NCBI GenBank assembly: GCA_032718565.1
Contig: JAVGVS010000045.1
Coordinates: forward strand, 1,728,168 to 1,792,167
From: Distichodus sexfasciatus
Lineage: Eukaryota > Chordata > Actinopteri > Characiformes > Distichodontidae
Length of the DNA stretch: 64,000 bases
Direction: 5' to 3'
Shown here: positions 21,181-33,739 of the stretch, one piece after another
How the letters are laid out: each line of letters starts with the position of its first letter
Position numbering within the stretch: the stretch's first letter is position 1
Notes under the pieces: generated by a model
What the model saw: the letters and a program-made list of their open reading frames with translations, nothing else
Told to the model about the DNA's origin: nothing
Databases searched by the model: none
Program-made: the position numbers and the translations under genes

Positions 21181-22453
21181 TGTAAACCTTCACTGGTCTT
21201 ACAATTCGATTCAAGTACGATTATCAGGTCAACAATCTAATTCCATTCGATACGATATCCTGATGCATCCTATCAGTTTTCCTACGTTACTTCACACTGC
21301 ATGCAGATCGAACCTAGATCACAGATTGGGCAGCCATAGTTACTACGGGAATGTTCTTTATAACTAGAACAGTTATGCGGCAGCCGGAAAATCACTGTAA
21401 TAATGATATAATCCAGGGGCTTTCACCTACTTCTGTCCCAGGTACCACCACTCAGATTAGTAGACTATTTTTTCTGTTGCTTTTTAGATATTTGTATTAA
21501 ATTCTAAATGAAACATCTGGATTCAGTGCATCTCTCAAGGTTGTGTGACCCAGTTGGGTGTTGTGTACAGAAAAACATGAAAGCTGAGGTTGTTGAACTC
21601 TTGACACACATCATGATGTAAGAATGTTTCAACAGTGTAATTTTGAGATACCAAATGTACCTGTGATTCAGAACGGATGTTTACGCTCCATTAAACCTCA
21701 CATCAGTTATGTTGGGCAAAACACACACCACTAATCGCACATCACACCCAAACATGTTGCATAGTGGCAGTATTCCAGTATTAGGTAATAAGAGTTTTAC
21801 CTGCTCAGAGGGACGGTGCAGCACAAGCCCGGGAAAAGAATGCAATGAGTAAACAGTGCTCCGGGTTCTTGGAGAATGAATGTGGTGTCCCACACCATGC
21901 CTGGACTTGTGTCATTAAACCAGGTATCATCAAGCTAAGACAACGGTTTAGACCGTGGTTCAGAGTGTGAAGGCGCAAGAGTCTGGCTGACACAGACACA
22001 GCTTTCAGACAGTCGTGTGCCATACTTCAGGGCAGGACGTGGGCACTAAGCTGGAGGGTGTTAAATGTGTCAAAAGATATGTTTAATATGTCTATGCACA
22101 GATCATACACGGGCGTGATTTACCTTACTGAACTCTAACAGGGCAACGAGGTGCTACTTGCTTCATTTAAGGTAATATATATTTACAGTTGGTGTCATAA
22201 GTGTCACTCAGTGTGACAAGTCTTTAAGCAGCTAGACATATTTATCTTCTTAGTGAGTTGTTTTAGTTGTGTGTACAACCATCCATATGTTTTGACTCAG
22301 TGGAATGCATGAAAGGATTTATTGGGATGTATTGTGCTTGGGCACTCGTCTATAAACTAAGATTTTGGGTTTAAACCCAGCTCTGTCTTATTTCCCAGTG
22401 CTGCCACTGCTCCTGAACCCCTCCAGATGACTTATCCCTGTAAATATGACATG

Positions 22454-22579
22454 ATCATCATTGGCTATGCCAGGAATCCCTCCCTCAAGCAACAGCTTTT
22501 CTCTTACGCCATTTTGGGATTCGCCCTGTCTGAAGCCATGGGGCTCTTCTGTCTGATGGTGGCATCCTACCCTGAATAG
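22454..22579 (+). pseudogene. ATP synthase c-subunit (ATP5MC) retro-fragment
   Basis: In one frame the segment reads IIGYARNPSLKQQLFSYAIL and then GFALSEAMGLFCLMVA, the C-terminal half of mitochondrial ATP synthase subunit c. It then departs from the expected FLILFAM ending and stops after SYPE, consistent with loss of one base after GTGGCA. The transit peptide and first transmembrane helix are absent and no splice-site logic fits. I therefore call it a truncated, frameshifted processed copy. Conservation up to the break suggests that it is fairly young. Confidence 0.85.
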
Positions 22580-22619
22580 GATAATATACAGTACATGCCA
22601 TAAATGTAAATGCTAAGGT

Positions 22620-22990
22620 GAAAATTTGTCGGCAGATTTTGGTGTCTGATAAACCATAAGATTAAGGTGGTTCGAGACCCACAAAAACCGAAAACCTCCA
22701 TTGTGCCACTGAGAAATTCGCGTTAACCCCAAGTTCCTCCAAGGATACTGTCTTTATCATTAATAAATGTAAGTCGTTCTGGATAAAATACAACAAGATG
22801 GTGAAGGCTCAGACATAAATAATTAAGTAGGTAGAAGTACAGTTGCCCAAGTCACAAAGAAACCATTAGACTGAGGGTTCAAAACCAAGGAGAGCATAAA
22901 ACTACCACTGACCAAAAACTACTGACCAAAGTACATAAAGCTGTTGCAGTTAGAATGTTATTTCCACTCTAGATAAAAGCATATTATTTT
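22620..22990 (+). repeat. Two degenerate SINE-B copies, forward
   Basis: The first has AAGGTGGTTCGAGACCC and ends GTAAGTCGTTCTGGATAAAA. The second has GAGGGTTCAAAACC and ends CCACTCTAGATAAAAGC. Both tails resemble the L2-type GGATAAAAGCGTCTGC end. Confidence 0.5.
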
Positions 22991-23045
22991 TGTATTTCAC
23001 TCTTTTATATGTCTACGCAGAGTGTCTTCTGTTTCATTTGCAATA

Positions 23046-23225
23046 TCTAAATTTACACTCTTGTCCAGAATGACATTTGTTTTCCAAATTCAGAGACAAT
23101 CTCCCTTGAGCAGCTTGGGGTTAAGGGTCTTACTCAGGGACCCAATGATGGTGATCCTGAAGGTAGGATTCAAACCCACACCCTCTTGGTCCTTAGTATC
23201 CTAACCACTAGACCACCACCAGCCC
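23046..23225 (-). repeat. SINE-B, reverse copy
   Basis: The block runs from CTTGTCCAGAATGACATTTG through GGGGTTAAGGGTCTTACTCA to CAAACCCACACC and CTAGACCACCACC. It is a complete-looking reverse copy with tRNA-like head and LINE-like tail. Confidence 0.65.
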
Positions 23226-25336
23226 ATAATATGTGTATGTTTACAGTGTGGACCGTCTATTTAGGCTCTCAGTGATCCAGGACATGGTAATCTTGACTTC
23301 TTTTTAAAATTCAGTTCTGGAAAAGTCTTTCAGACGAGAGGTGAAATGTCTTCAAGAAAGTCCAGGTACCTTCGATTCAAGGTCTCCACAGTACACAGTG
23401 GACACACCGCTTTGCCATCCTACCATGTCTGTCTAGTGTATATGGCTGAGATGACAAAAATGTTCACTTTGACCTTGCCTTTGACTGATAAATGTAGCTG
23501 CATATGCATGTGTGTGTATGTGTTTGGGGTGTTTTACCCTCTCTGATGCCTCCTGTGCGCGGATTCGGCACAACAGAAGTCACTGCAGGCAGCTGCTGGA
23601 GAAGTGTTAGGGGCTGGCGAACCTGCAGAGAGGGTTTAGAGTCTACTCTCAGAATATGTCGGAAAATATCAGTTTAACAAAACCCCAGTATTTGCTCTCT
23701 GCGCACGACTCAAGCAGCAGCTCGTAATGAAGACCTGCTTGGCGTCTCCGTGATGCTGTTTATCACTCAGACCGACAGATTTATTATCACTGCTCGTTAT
23801 GACACAGAAAGAGAACTCACAGGTTGTTGGAGGATTTGGATGTTGGACATGTCATCATACTGGACCTGTGCTGTTGTTGTTGTTGTGTCCGTCCACGACA
23901 TCTTTTATTACTCCAAATAAACCCTGTTTAACACGAGTCTGTTTTTACCTGGTGCGTCTGACGCGTTTCTATGGCGCCGAGACGCAAACGAACATAGAGC
24001 CTAAAGTTTGGACTCACATTGCTGATTATATGGTTCTCATATTATATCATCTAAATGCATATGCTTCATGAATATCAGATCTGCCCCAACCAGAGAAATA
24101 TCGTGTGATATTTGCACTTTTAATTTTGTTTCTTTTTGCTTTACCTTTTGTGATGTGTGCACTCTTCACTTACTTTGTGTAATATACTCAGTTTAATTCT
24201 TTTAGCTTTAACTCTTACGTTATTTTATACCTTTTTTGTACAATTTTTATTAGAATAGTTTTTATTTGTATAATTATTTTAATTATTATTTTTATTTTTG
24301 GTTAAAATTATTTTCATTTTATTTCTGGAAATCACTTTACAAAAACACAAATGGCCAGGACTTTATTTATTTAATTAGGAATTTATTTTATCAAGCAATG
24401 TGTGCAATACATTCGTAGGTCCTTAATTATAATTATTTTTTAAATTGAAAATGAACATTAATGTTTTTTGTACAACTATTAGGTTAAATCCTTAACTTTT
24501 TAATAATTTCCAATAATGTAGCCATAGGCAAGAACACTGATCAATCATGAAACTGTCTGAATAAGATGCTGCAATTAAATGCTAACGTTTTTGACCATGG
24601 CACAATTCTATTTTTGATGCTTGAAGATTTTTATGACTTATGGCTAGATGTATGAAAGAGCCAATGACAGGACGATGAGGTTCTAGTGGTGTAGAAAACT
24701 ATATGAGCCAAGGATGTCGTGGTTTTAATTCTGACTCTTTCCTGCATCCAGCACTACCACCACTGAGCCCAAAGATCCTGAAGTTGGTGCATGGAGACTG
24801 CCTCTGTACTTGTACAAGATCAGTTCTTTGACTTACTTTATAAACTATCTGCTGGACGAACGCATTGGCAAACGATGCCACTCTCTGACGTCTGCTGTGT
24901 GAATAGAACTCGTAGGTGACTGTTGGTGAAGTTAAAATAAAACAACGTGGTGTGGACAGTATTGGAGTGGGCGAGAACAAGCTTACACTCAACTACTTTT
25001 ATCTGTTTATCGGATTTTGCTGCCAAAAACAACTCGGCTCCAGAATAACTGCGCTGATTACAAGTAAACTGGGAGTTCAGCTCGGAGGAGGGAGGATGAG
25101 AGCTGGACCAAAATCAGTAAAGAAGAGAAACGACACGTATACGCTCCATATCAATTTCATTTCATTTCTACTTACAGTTTAGAGTTTATGTTTATAGTTT
25201 GTTTTAATGGGTATATTCTATGTGGCTTCTTTATATTTCATGCGTGTCGAGGTGAACTGGACCACAATATGGATTTCTACTTTCTCTGCAGTTGAGAAAT
25301 CAATCAATTAAGTCTGTATGTTATAAAACTTAATAA

Positions 25337-25381
<45 letters not shown>

Positions 25382-26300
25382 TATTATTATTATTAGTTTG
25401 TTTGTTTGTTTTTAGCCATTAGTAATATTAATTATTTTGTAATATTTATTAACATTCAATATTATATAATAATAATTTCCTTCCATTTACTGATCCTTTT
25501 TTCAAACATTAATCATTTCTGGAACTCCATTCATTAATATTCTTATTTCAAAACTATTCATTTGTTAGGACTGATGTTTACATCGTTTAAGACTAGTTGT
25601 ACTTTTTTGCACCAGAGAATGTAGTCAAAGTAAGTATATTTCTACTCTAAACTAGAGGAAGAAAAAGAAATTGTGTACTTGTTTTTATAGTTACGTGATT
25701 ATTATTCAATCATTTGTGAAAATATTGCAGAAGCACTCAAGTAGAGAAAAAATTACAATTACAATCATGGACTGTTTTGTTTGCGGATTAAATGGGCATA
25801 AGATCAGCGCAGTTTAAGGTGAGCACTACAGACCATCACATAAAAAATAAGCAGCATCTCTGAGGCAGCGTAATGTAGTCGAGTTCGGGGCGTCATGGAG
25901 TCGCCAGAAAGCTTGAGAGCCTGGAATTAAGTGACCAGTTTACAATACGCAGAGGCGGTTCTGTAATTAGTCAATTCTAGGCGATTGCTTGGAGCTCTGA
26001 GCCCGCAGCCCCCCAAATCAGCCCCCCAAAAAGAACGAATGTGGATGGCCCCATGCCTGTATTCGCTCTGGGCCCTAAAATGGCCAAATCTGCCACTGAC
26101 AATACGACGCTCCATATTGTTACTCCTGTAATAAATAAGGCCCAGCATGTGTGTCTGCACGCGCTTTCGTCCCCTCTCTCCCGCGCGCGCTCTCCCCGCA
26201 CCGACCCCCCCACCCTCGCCCCCCTCACACCCAGTAATTAATCAAGACGCGCTCCGTAATCACGCAGGATCCAGTCTATTTATAAAAATCCAGTCACTGT
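23226..26300. other. Intergenic, AT-rich, no gene seen
   Basis: A retroelement scrap at about 23280-23370 includes GAGGTGAAATGTCTTCAAGA. (TTA)n is at 25337-25394. The remaining sequence, including mid-GC stretches at 23540-24000 and 24840-25180, gives no protein I recognise. Confidence 0.5.
25337..25394 (+). repeat. (TTA)n microsatellite
   Basis: About 19 TTA units with a single phase break. Confidence 0.9.
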
Positions 26301-26701
26301 GTGGGCTAAGCAAGATGAGAAAGATGAGACAGAGAAAGAAAGAGAGAAACAAAGCAGGGAGAGGAAAGTGAAAGAGAGAGATAAAAGAAAGAGGGGGGGA
26401 AAAGAAAGAAAGGGAAAGAGAGACAGAAAAGAGAAAGAGAAGAAACAAGAATGGTAGAAAGACAGACATAAAGATACAGAGGGAGAGAGAGGGAGAGAGA
26501 GAGAGATGGGGAGAAAGACAGAACGAAAGAAAAAAGAGAGAAATAAATGGAGAGACGGATAAAGAGATAGAATGAGCGAGACAGGGAAAAGTAGAAAGAG
26601 AGAGAAAGATGAGGCTGTGAAAAAAGAGAAATAAAGGAGGAAGAGAGAAGAGAGAAGAAAGAGACAATACAAATAAAAAATGAATGAAAGAAAGAGAGAG
26701 A

Positions 26702-26754
<53 letters not shown>

Positions 26755-26900
26755 AGTGATAAAAAGAGAGAAATAGAGAGAGGGGGAGAAAAAGTCAGAG
26801 AGGGGAAAGAACGGTGGGAGATAGAAAGAGAGATAAATAGTGAGAGAGAAAAGGTGGAGAAAGAGACTGAGAATCAGAAAGAGAAGAGAGACAGGGTGAT
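26300..26900 (+). repeat. 600-bp polypurine (GA-rich) tract
   Basis: The plus strand is overwhelmingly A and G for about 600 bp, with a pure (GA)n core at 26709-26750. The long minus-strand ORF here (26260-26919) reads as Ser/Leu/Phe low complexity and is not a gene. Confidence 0.85.
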
Positions 26901-27397
26901 GGTGGAAGTAGGAACTCATCCAGGGTGCATTAGTGTTCTAGTGAAAGAGGGAGAGCAGATCAATGCAAAGCGTCGCGTCTGACTACGTTGTTTGTGGTGC
27001 TGTGTTCACCTTCACCTCACCTGTTGAGCTGCAGTTACTCACACGTCTTCTCTAGAGCTCATCTGGGAGTTAAACAGTCTAGAAACTTCACCTTTCCGTT
27101 CTCCTGCATGCTGTTCTCCCTCATGGGTGTCTTCTCTCAGACGGAAAACTGGAACTGCTTCTTTCTTTCCTGCCTTCCTCTGTGATCCCTCTTCTCCAAG
27201 TTAAATGTGCTTATATTTCATTACTGCGTAATTAACATCACCATAGATATTTCATGACGCTTAAAGTCTCATCCCTCTCGCTGTCAAACTCACACAGTGT
27301 TAAAGTGCCTCCACTGAGTGAGAGTGGAACAGTGTTTTAATAGCGTTTTAATGCTGTGTTAATTAAATCAATTATCATGATTCATTAGAGCACATGA

Positions 27398-27890
27398 ATC
27401 CCGGATGGAGATCAGGCCACAAGTGTGACACAGCACAGTTGGTAGTGTAACGGTTAGGAAGTTCACCCCGTGATCTGAAGGTCGCCGGACCGTTAAAGGT
27501 ACCACTTAGGTACTCGTGAGCAAGGTACCATCCCCAAGCACTGCTCCCCGGGTGCTGCCAAAAAGCTGCCCAATGCTCCTCCACGGATGGGTCAAATTAA
27601 GAGGTCAGGTAGTTGTGGTGCACTGTGTGATGTGTTGTGTTCACTATGACAAATAATAATAGTAGTTAATGAACGTAAATTAAAGCATCTTGTATGTAAC
27701 GTAAACTAGGCAGCGTCCAGGGAGCAGAGCTGGGGGACGGTACCTTGTTCATAAGTACCTCAGTAGTACCTTTACCGGGCTGGGTCTTTAACTGGTGACC
27801 TTCGAATCACAGGGTGAACTCCCTAACCGTTACACTACCAACTGTGTTGTGTCGCACTTGTGGCCTGATCTCCATCCGGGATTCCGGGAT
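27398..27890. repeat. Large inverted duplication containing SINE-A
   Basis: The left arm has CCCGGATGGAGATCAGGCCA and a forward SINE-A. The right arm is a reverse SINE-A followed by the complement of the same flank (GGCCTGATCTCCATCCGGGA near 27861). The non-SINE flank is shared, so this is a duplicated and inverted segment, not two independent insertions. The spacer is about 27550-27715. Confidence 0.75.
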
Positions 27891-28754
27891 TTGTTGTGTC
27901 TGTTTGTCATCTGGTATTTTAATATATTTGTATTGTAATATTTGTAAATTTGTGCATTTTGTGAATAGTGGGTTTAGCTGTGTGTAATCAACTTGATTAA
28001 TATGTTTATTTCTTTGCAGCACGTTTTTTTATTTCGAATAAATACATAGATATTAGACAGTTCTTTATTTCTTTTTTCGGTTTGACGGCAGTGCGTGATC
28101 ACTGCTGTCTGGACCTGCTGGGGCTGAAACTCCACATCATCGTTTCCATCACAGACAGACAAGACACACACACAAACACACACACACACACACACACTAT
28201 AGCGTGAGTATCTACTTGAGCTGTTATTGCCTCATCTCTCCCCATGAGTCAATAGAGAAGAATAAAGAAGCGTTTAGTATGGCTGCTCTACGGGACACGC
28301 GCAGCATGTCCTGCCTCTAATGCGGAAAGCCATTGAATATACAGCAAAAAGCTGAATTACTGTATTTATTGAGTTCCCTGTATCTGTTGGTCGTTTTATC
28401 AGATCAGTTCACTGCTCCTTTGTTAGCCTTCTGTTCAATATGCCACTCACTCTTTGAAAGGATACACTAAAGGCACATTTCTAAGCATTCTCACTTTAGA
28501 TTTAGATTTATATGCTTTCGCAGTCTCAGTTCATTTTCACAGTTTTGCCTCGGTATTATTATGGGGTGGTGGTGGTCTAGTGGTTAGCGTACCCACAACC
28601 TCTTACGCAAACATGCTGCTCATTCGTAGGTGCGCTGCAAATATGCAAAACACATGCATCTTCACAAATGCATACGTTAATAATACTATATTTCTGGTAC
28701 CACTTACTTGCTGTAGAGATTATTACTGCTTAAATAAACATAATATTTATTAAT

Positions 28755-29095
28755 TCATTATCCAAACCGCTTAATCCCAACCGGGGTCACGCGGGCAACC
28801 GGGTCCTATCCCGGGAATTTACGGGCGAAAGGCAGGGATCAACCCTGGGCAGGCGCCAACACCCCACAGGGGACCCACAATCACACTCACACCTTACAGG
28901 CCAATTTAGAGTCACCAATGAACCTGTATTGTATGCTTTTGGATGGTGGGCGGTAACCGGAGCACCTGGAAACCCACGCGAACACGGGGAGAGCATGCAA
29001 ACTCTACACAGAAAGGCCCTACGGGGATCGAAGCCAGGACCTTCTCACAGTGAGGCGGCAGCAGCAATCATTACGTGACCGTGCCACCCCAATAT
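28755..29095 (-). repeat. L2/Maui-like LINE 3' end, reverse
   Basis: ATCCAAACCGCTTAATCCCA, then GCATGCAAACTCTACACAGA, GAAGCCAGGACCTTCTCACA and GTGACCGTGCCACC are complements of the common fish LINE tail seen forward at 63308-63612. The class is from memory, not from a search. Confidence 0.6.
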
Positions 29096-29283
29096 AATAT
29101 TCAGTCTTTATAATTAACTTTATTACAACTTAAAACTTAAACAATCACTATTGAAACAGTAAGTTGTTTTCCCTTGAATAATTTCTCTAACAATGCAGAA
29201 ACAATCACTTCAATGGAAAAAATGTACTAGAAAGACCTACAGTGTGTTGTTCAGGTTTGTGGTCGGAGGTCTGTGAATGCTCT

Positions 29284-29745
29284 AGTGAGTGAGTGAGTGA
29301 GTGATTATTTGTCATTATGAACACACCACAGAACAGCACACAGTGCACCACAACCAAATGTGACCTCTGCATTTAACCCATCCGTGAAGGAGCAGCGGGC
29401 AGCTAACAAGCGCCCGGGGAGCAGTGCTTGGGGACGGTACCTTGCTCATCAGTCCCTCAGTGGTAACTTTACTGGCCCAGGATGCGAAGCTGCAACCTTC
29501 TGATCACGGGGCGAACACCCTGCTGTTATGCCACCAATTGTGAATTTAGCGATTGTCATTGTAAACACAGCACAGCACACCACACAGTGCACCTCTACTT
29601 TTGACCCATCTGTGAAGGAGCAGTGTTTAGGGATGGTACCTTACTCATGAGTACCTCTGTGGTACTTTTACCAGTCCAGGACTTGAACCGGTGGCCCTCC
29701 GATCACGTAGCGTAACTCCCTAACCGTTGCGCTACCAACAGCCCA
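29284..29745 (-). repeat. Two SINE-A copies in tandem, same orientation
   Basis: The reverse copies at 29284-29540 and 29548-29745 abut. The second lacks the segment between GAAGGAGCAGTG and TTAGGGATGG. Confidence 0.75.
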
Positions 29746-30677
29746 TATAGTTGAAAAATAAGTGACTCCGCTTGTGGTCTGACCTGAACCTTCACAACTC
29801 CTTTATCAGTCCCAGATGCATTTATAGCGATAAGATAAAGAGGCTGAAACTGTTTTCTTCTGGAGACTCCCATCGAGAGTTGATTCACATCACAACTCAA
29901 ATATATTCCCTCAAGATAGAAAAAAGAAATAATAGCATGATGAGGCTGCTCATCACTGAGAGTATGGTTGTGACTTTTTGACACAGACGGCCCTTCTGTC
30001 TCTGACACACACACACATACACACACACACACTCCCTGCGGCATGTGCTCAACTATATGGCCATTATCTCTTTTGGTTCCCATGGCAACCCTAACCTGCT
30101 ACTGCAAGGTGGTGGTGGCACTGTGGTGTGTGTGTGTGTGTGAGAGAGAGAGTGTGTGGCAGTATGAGTGTGTGTGTGTATGCTTGTGCTGTACACATCT
30201 GTAACTCCGGTATATTGAGTTTATTGGCAGTTGCTATTTTAAACACACACACACACACATACACTTTGCATAAACATCCCATGCACACACACACACACTG
30301 GAACAAAATGAAATGGAAAGTGACATTTATGAACCCGAGCACATATTATTGATGGAAAAGTGACTCTGACATTCAGTGTATAATGAGTAATGCTCAAAAC
30401 CAATCTGCAAATATAAACAGATTTATTAGAATCATTCCTTTAGAAACAATTGCCATACCAACAGACTTATAGTAGAACTGGACTGTTCATACTTAGTTTT
30501 TCTTACAAGTCTATTTCTGTCATTACATTTCTGCAGGAGTAAAGAAGCAGTGTGGGCAGAAATGTTTTCCATTACTGTAGCATCGCTTCCAACGATTGTT
30601 ATTAGAGCATTTTAAGTAGATTACTTAACAAAAACTGCTGCAGTAATAATTTTTGGGCAAAATCTAACCAACTTTTA

Positions 30678-31190
30678 GTGAAGTGAGTAATTAGTCGTCA
30701 TTGTGAACACAGCACAAAGTGCCCCACAACAAAATGTGAGCTCTGCATGTCAAGATTTAAGATTCTTAGTTTGTCACATGCATAGTTATACAGGTACAAC
30801 ACACAGTGAAATGTATCCTGAACCGCTCTTTCTTTTGACTAAACAAAGACTACAAGTTAAAAAATAAAATATGGAAAAAATAAAGAAACTGACAAACTTG
30901 CAATTTTAATACAAATAAACATATTTACAGATTATAGGTTGAGAATATAAGTGTGAAATATGATTTGACAGATTTACAGATGTGCAAATATAAAGTACTG
31001 TAGAACCCATTTGATGCGTGATGTAGCACTGGGCAGACTTGGACATGGGCAGCCCCCGGGTAGCAGTGCTTTGGTATGGTATTTTGCTCAAGAGTACCTC
31101 AGTGGTACCTTTACCGGTCCGGGATTGGAACTGGTGACCTTTTGATCACGGAATAAACTTCCTAAACGTTACACTACCAACTGCCCCAGA
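30678..31190 (-). repeat. SINE-A interrupted by another repeat
   Basis: A reverse SINE-A tail (30678-30756) and body (31020-31190) are separated by about 260 bp beginning AAGATTTAAGATTCTTAGTT and containing GGTACAACACACAGTGAAAT, a different retroelement terminus. (CA)n and (GT)n tracts occur nearby at 30003-30032 and 30124-30142. Confidence 0.6.
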
Positions 31191-31199
31191 AAAACAGTA

Positions 31200-32800
31200 G
31201 TAGTGACTTATTTTATGTGCAGTTGAATTTCAAGGTAGGTCTGATGCACAGGCTGGAAATGATCAGTTCTTACAGTTTTATGGTAAATAATATCATTTTT
31301 ATGTTTGTTGTGCATATTTGCATTTTCATCTGCACATACAAAGTTAAAAGCCTGTTCTTCATTCCTTACTCTCTGCTATAAATGTGGGAGTCTGTTTTTG
31401 GCATGCACATGTTAGGTCAGATCGACCTTAAAAGCTCTTTATTCTATAAATGAGCAGAATCACTTTCATTTGCATCACCTGATTTGGTTTATATTCTTAG
31501 AATCGAATAGCTCCGGAAATTAAGGCAAATCTTTCAATTTAATAACACGACTATAAAATGGCATCGGTTCCAATTAGGTGAGAACATCTCATTCCCGACT
31601 AGCAAACATTGCGAGGTTTATTTCTCACCTAGACAAGCGTGTGCTTGGAGGATATCGACACTCGGCTGATTGGCTGTAGACTGTCAGGTGGCGAGGGCTT
31701 GAGGATTGATCGCTTTCTGCCCTTATACAAACACGAGAAAACGCAGAGAGGAAGGAAGAAATGCGTGGAGGAGTGGAAAAGGGACGGTAAAGAGAACCCT
31801 CGTTAATAGAGAGGAATAAAACAGGTTGTAAAAAGAGGTATTAATGCAGGGAATCATTTATTTATACAGATGAGTGCACCTCTCCTTTACGTTCCCCCAC
31901 TTTTGAGGTCCCCATCCTCCTGTGTGTGTTTTTGCAAGTGTTCTTTTGTGAGTGTGTGGTGGTTTCACCTGTAAGATACTTGTACAATGATGTTAGTTTA
32001 TATGAGATTTTAAATATTCACACTCTCTCTCTCTCTCACGTCTGTGTTTGTTTTATAGAGGCTAGAAAGTTTTCCACAAGGTCCATGTCAGCGCAACAGA
32101 CAGAAACGGACAGATGCACTGCATTTAGGTTTCAATATTACATGAGGTGAGTCTAAATGTGGGCACCATGTCTTTCTCTTTCTTTCAGTGTCTCTTTCTT
32201 TCTTTCTTTCTTTCTCTTTTCCAGCTGCTCAGCCCACTGTACGGAGCGATAAGAGGCGTAATGCGAGGGCCGTAATTTGCCGAATGCGAGACAGGTGTGT
32301 GAGACGCGTGTCGGATCGGAGCTCCGGCTCCACCGGGGCCTGTCTGTCCGCCGTCACTGCCTCCTCCGCGCGAGATGGATAGATGGGGATCGTACTTCTA
32401 CTCCTCTGTGGGTGACAATTCTGCCTCCCCCATTTCCCTCACTACATTCTGTCGTTTTGTGACACCGCCTCCTCTCTTAAGTCATTCTCTCCCTCCCTCT
32501 GCACTTCTCCTCCCTGACAGCACGCTCCAGGCGTCTCTCCGGGAAAAGGATCCCGACAGGCATAAAGTTGCACTGCAATACAATGCAAGCCATGAAAGCC
32601 ACTTAGTGGACTTCAACATATTATGGGTAATGTTTGCTGTACGTGCATGTGTGTGAGAGAAGGGGCCGGTGGGAGAGAAACTAACTCCCGGTCTCCGGAT
32701 TTAGCTTTTATCGAATTATGTTGCAGATGTAAAAGGCAAACCTTACGTGTGTGTGTTTGTATGTGTGCAGGTTTTTAAGTGAACACAGCACAGCACAGCA
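31200..32800. other. Unique-looking non-repetitive block
   Basis: No gene recognised. An octamer ATTTGCAT lies at 31468, in repeat-free sequence from about 31380 to 31830. A CpG-richer stretch at 32225-32400 is flanked by CT repeats (~32028 and ~32190). It could be conserved non-coding DNA; nothing here proves it. Confidence 0.4.
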
Positions 32801-32801
32801 C

Positions 32802-33205
32802 ATAGGGCAGTTGGTTGTGTAAGAATTAGGGCGGTTTGAATCCCAGAAAAGTAAACGTACCACTGAGGTGCTCATGAGCAATGTACAGGCAATGTCAGCT
32901 GCCCACTGCTCTTTTAATGGAGGGGTCAAATGCAGAGGTACACTGTATGTTGTACTGTAGTGTGTTCACAATGACAAATAATCATTCAATTTCACTTTCA
33001 CACAGTGCACCACAACCAAATGTGACCTCTGCATTTGACCCATTCGTGATGAAGCTTTGGGCAGTTAACATACAGCACGCGTGGAGCAATGCTGGAAGAC
33101 AATACCTTGATTATGAGTACCTTAGTGGTACCTTTACCGGTCCAGGACTTGAACCGGCGACCCTCCAATCATGGGGAGAAACTCCCTACCGCTTACAACT
33201 GCCTC
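32802..33205. repeat. Tail-to-tail inverted SINE-A pair
   Basis: A forward copy (32802-32990, starting GGGCAGTTGGTTGTGTAAG) meets a reverse copy (33000-33205) through their tails at ACAATGACAAATAATCATTC. The pair could form a hairpin with ~190-bp imperfect arms. Confidence 0.75.
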
Positions 33206-33739
33206 TACACGAACAAGGTGTTTGAGAGGACCTGATTTTCACCAAAAAAGACAGGAATACCTGAACAATTTTTGTCACTTGTTCAGAATATTTTAACAAG
33301 GTAACCAAAAAAAGGTTCTGGCCATTTTTGACCTGGAAGAAGCCATCACTGAGACGAAAATAAGTGTGTCACAGTCTGGAAAAGTGGTCGAGATGGGAGT
33401 GGAGATATTGACCTTATCCTATATAAGCATTTTGTGCCTTTACATACAGCAGTCATGGCTCAAGTAGGGGGGCGAAGAGAAATGGAGGTGTCAAGGCAGT
33501 TCAGTCAGGGTTGGCTGCTTTGTGACTTTAAGGTGGGCTTGTCCGCAGTCGAATCAAGAGGCCGAATTTGCCAATCCTTTGGGGATAATTCTGTCAATGA
33601 ACGCACCACCAGGCATTGATTCCAGACGTTCAGGTCTTGTGTATGTGGGGACTGGTCCACACAAGAAAATGTTTTTAAAATTCATTTATTTACTAAAGTA
33701 GTCTGAAAATGCTTAGAAGAAAATCAGCTGTGCAACTGT

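Noticed and set aside
26260..26919. 219-residue minus-strand ORF
   Set aside because: It is Ser/Leu/Phe low complexity from the polypurine tract, with no domain and no start context.
28787..28996. 69-residue minus-strand ORF
   Set aside because: Wholly inside an L2/Maui-like LINE 3' end, which is non-coding.
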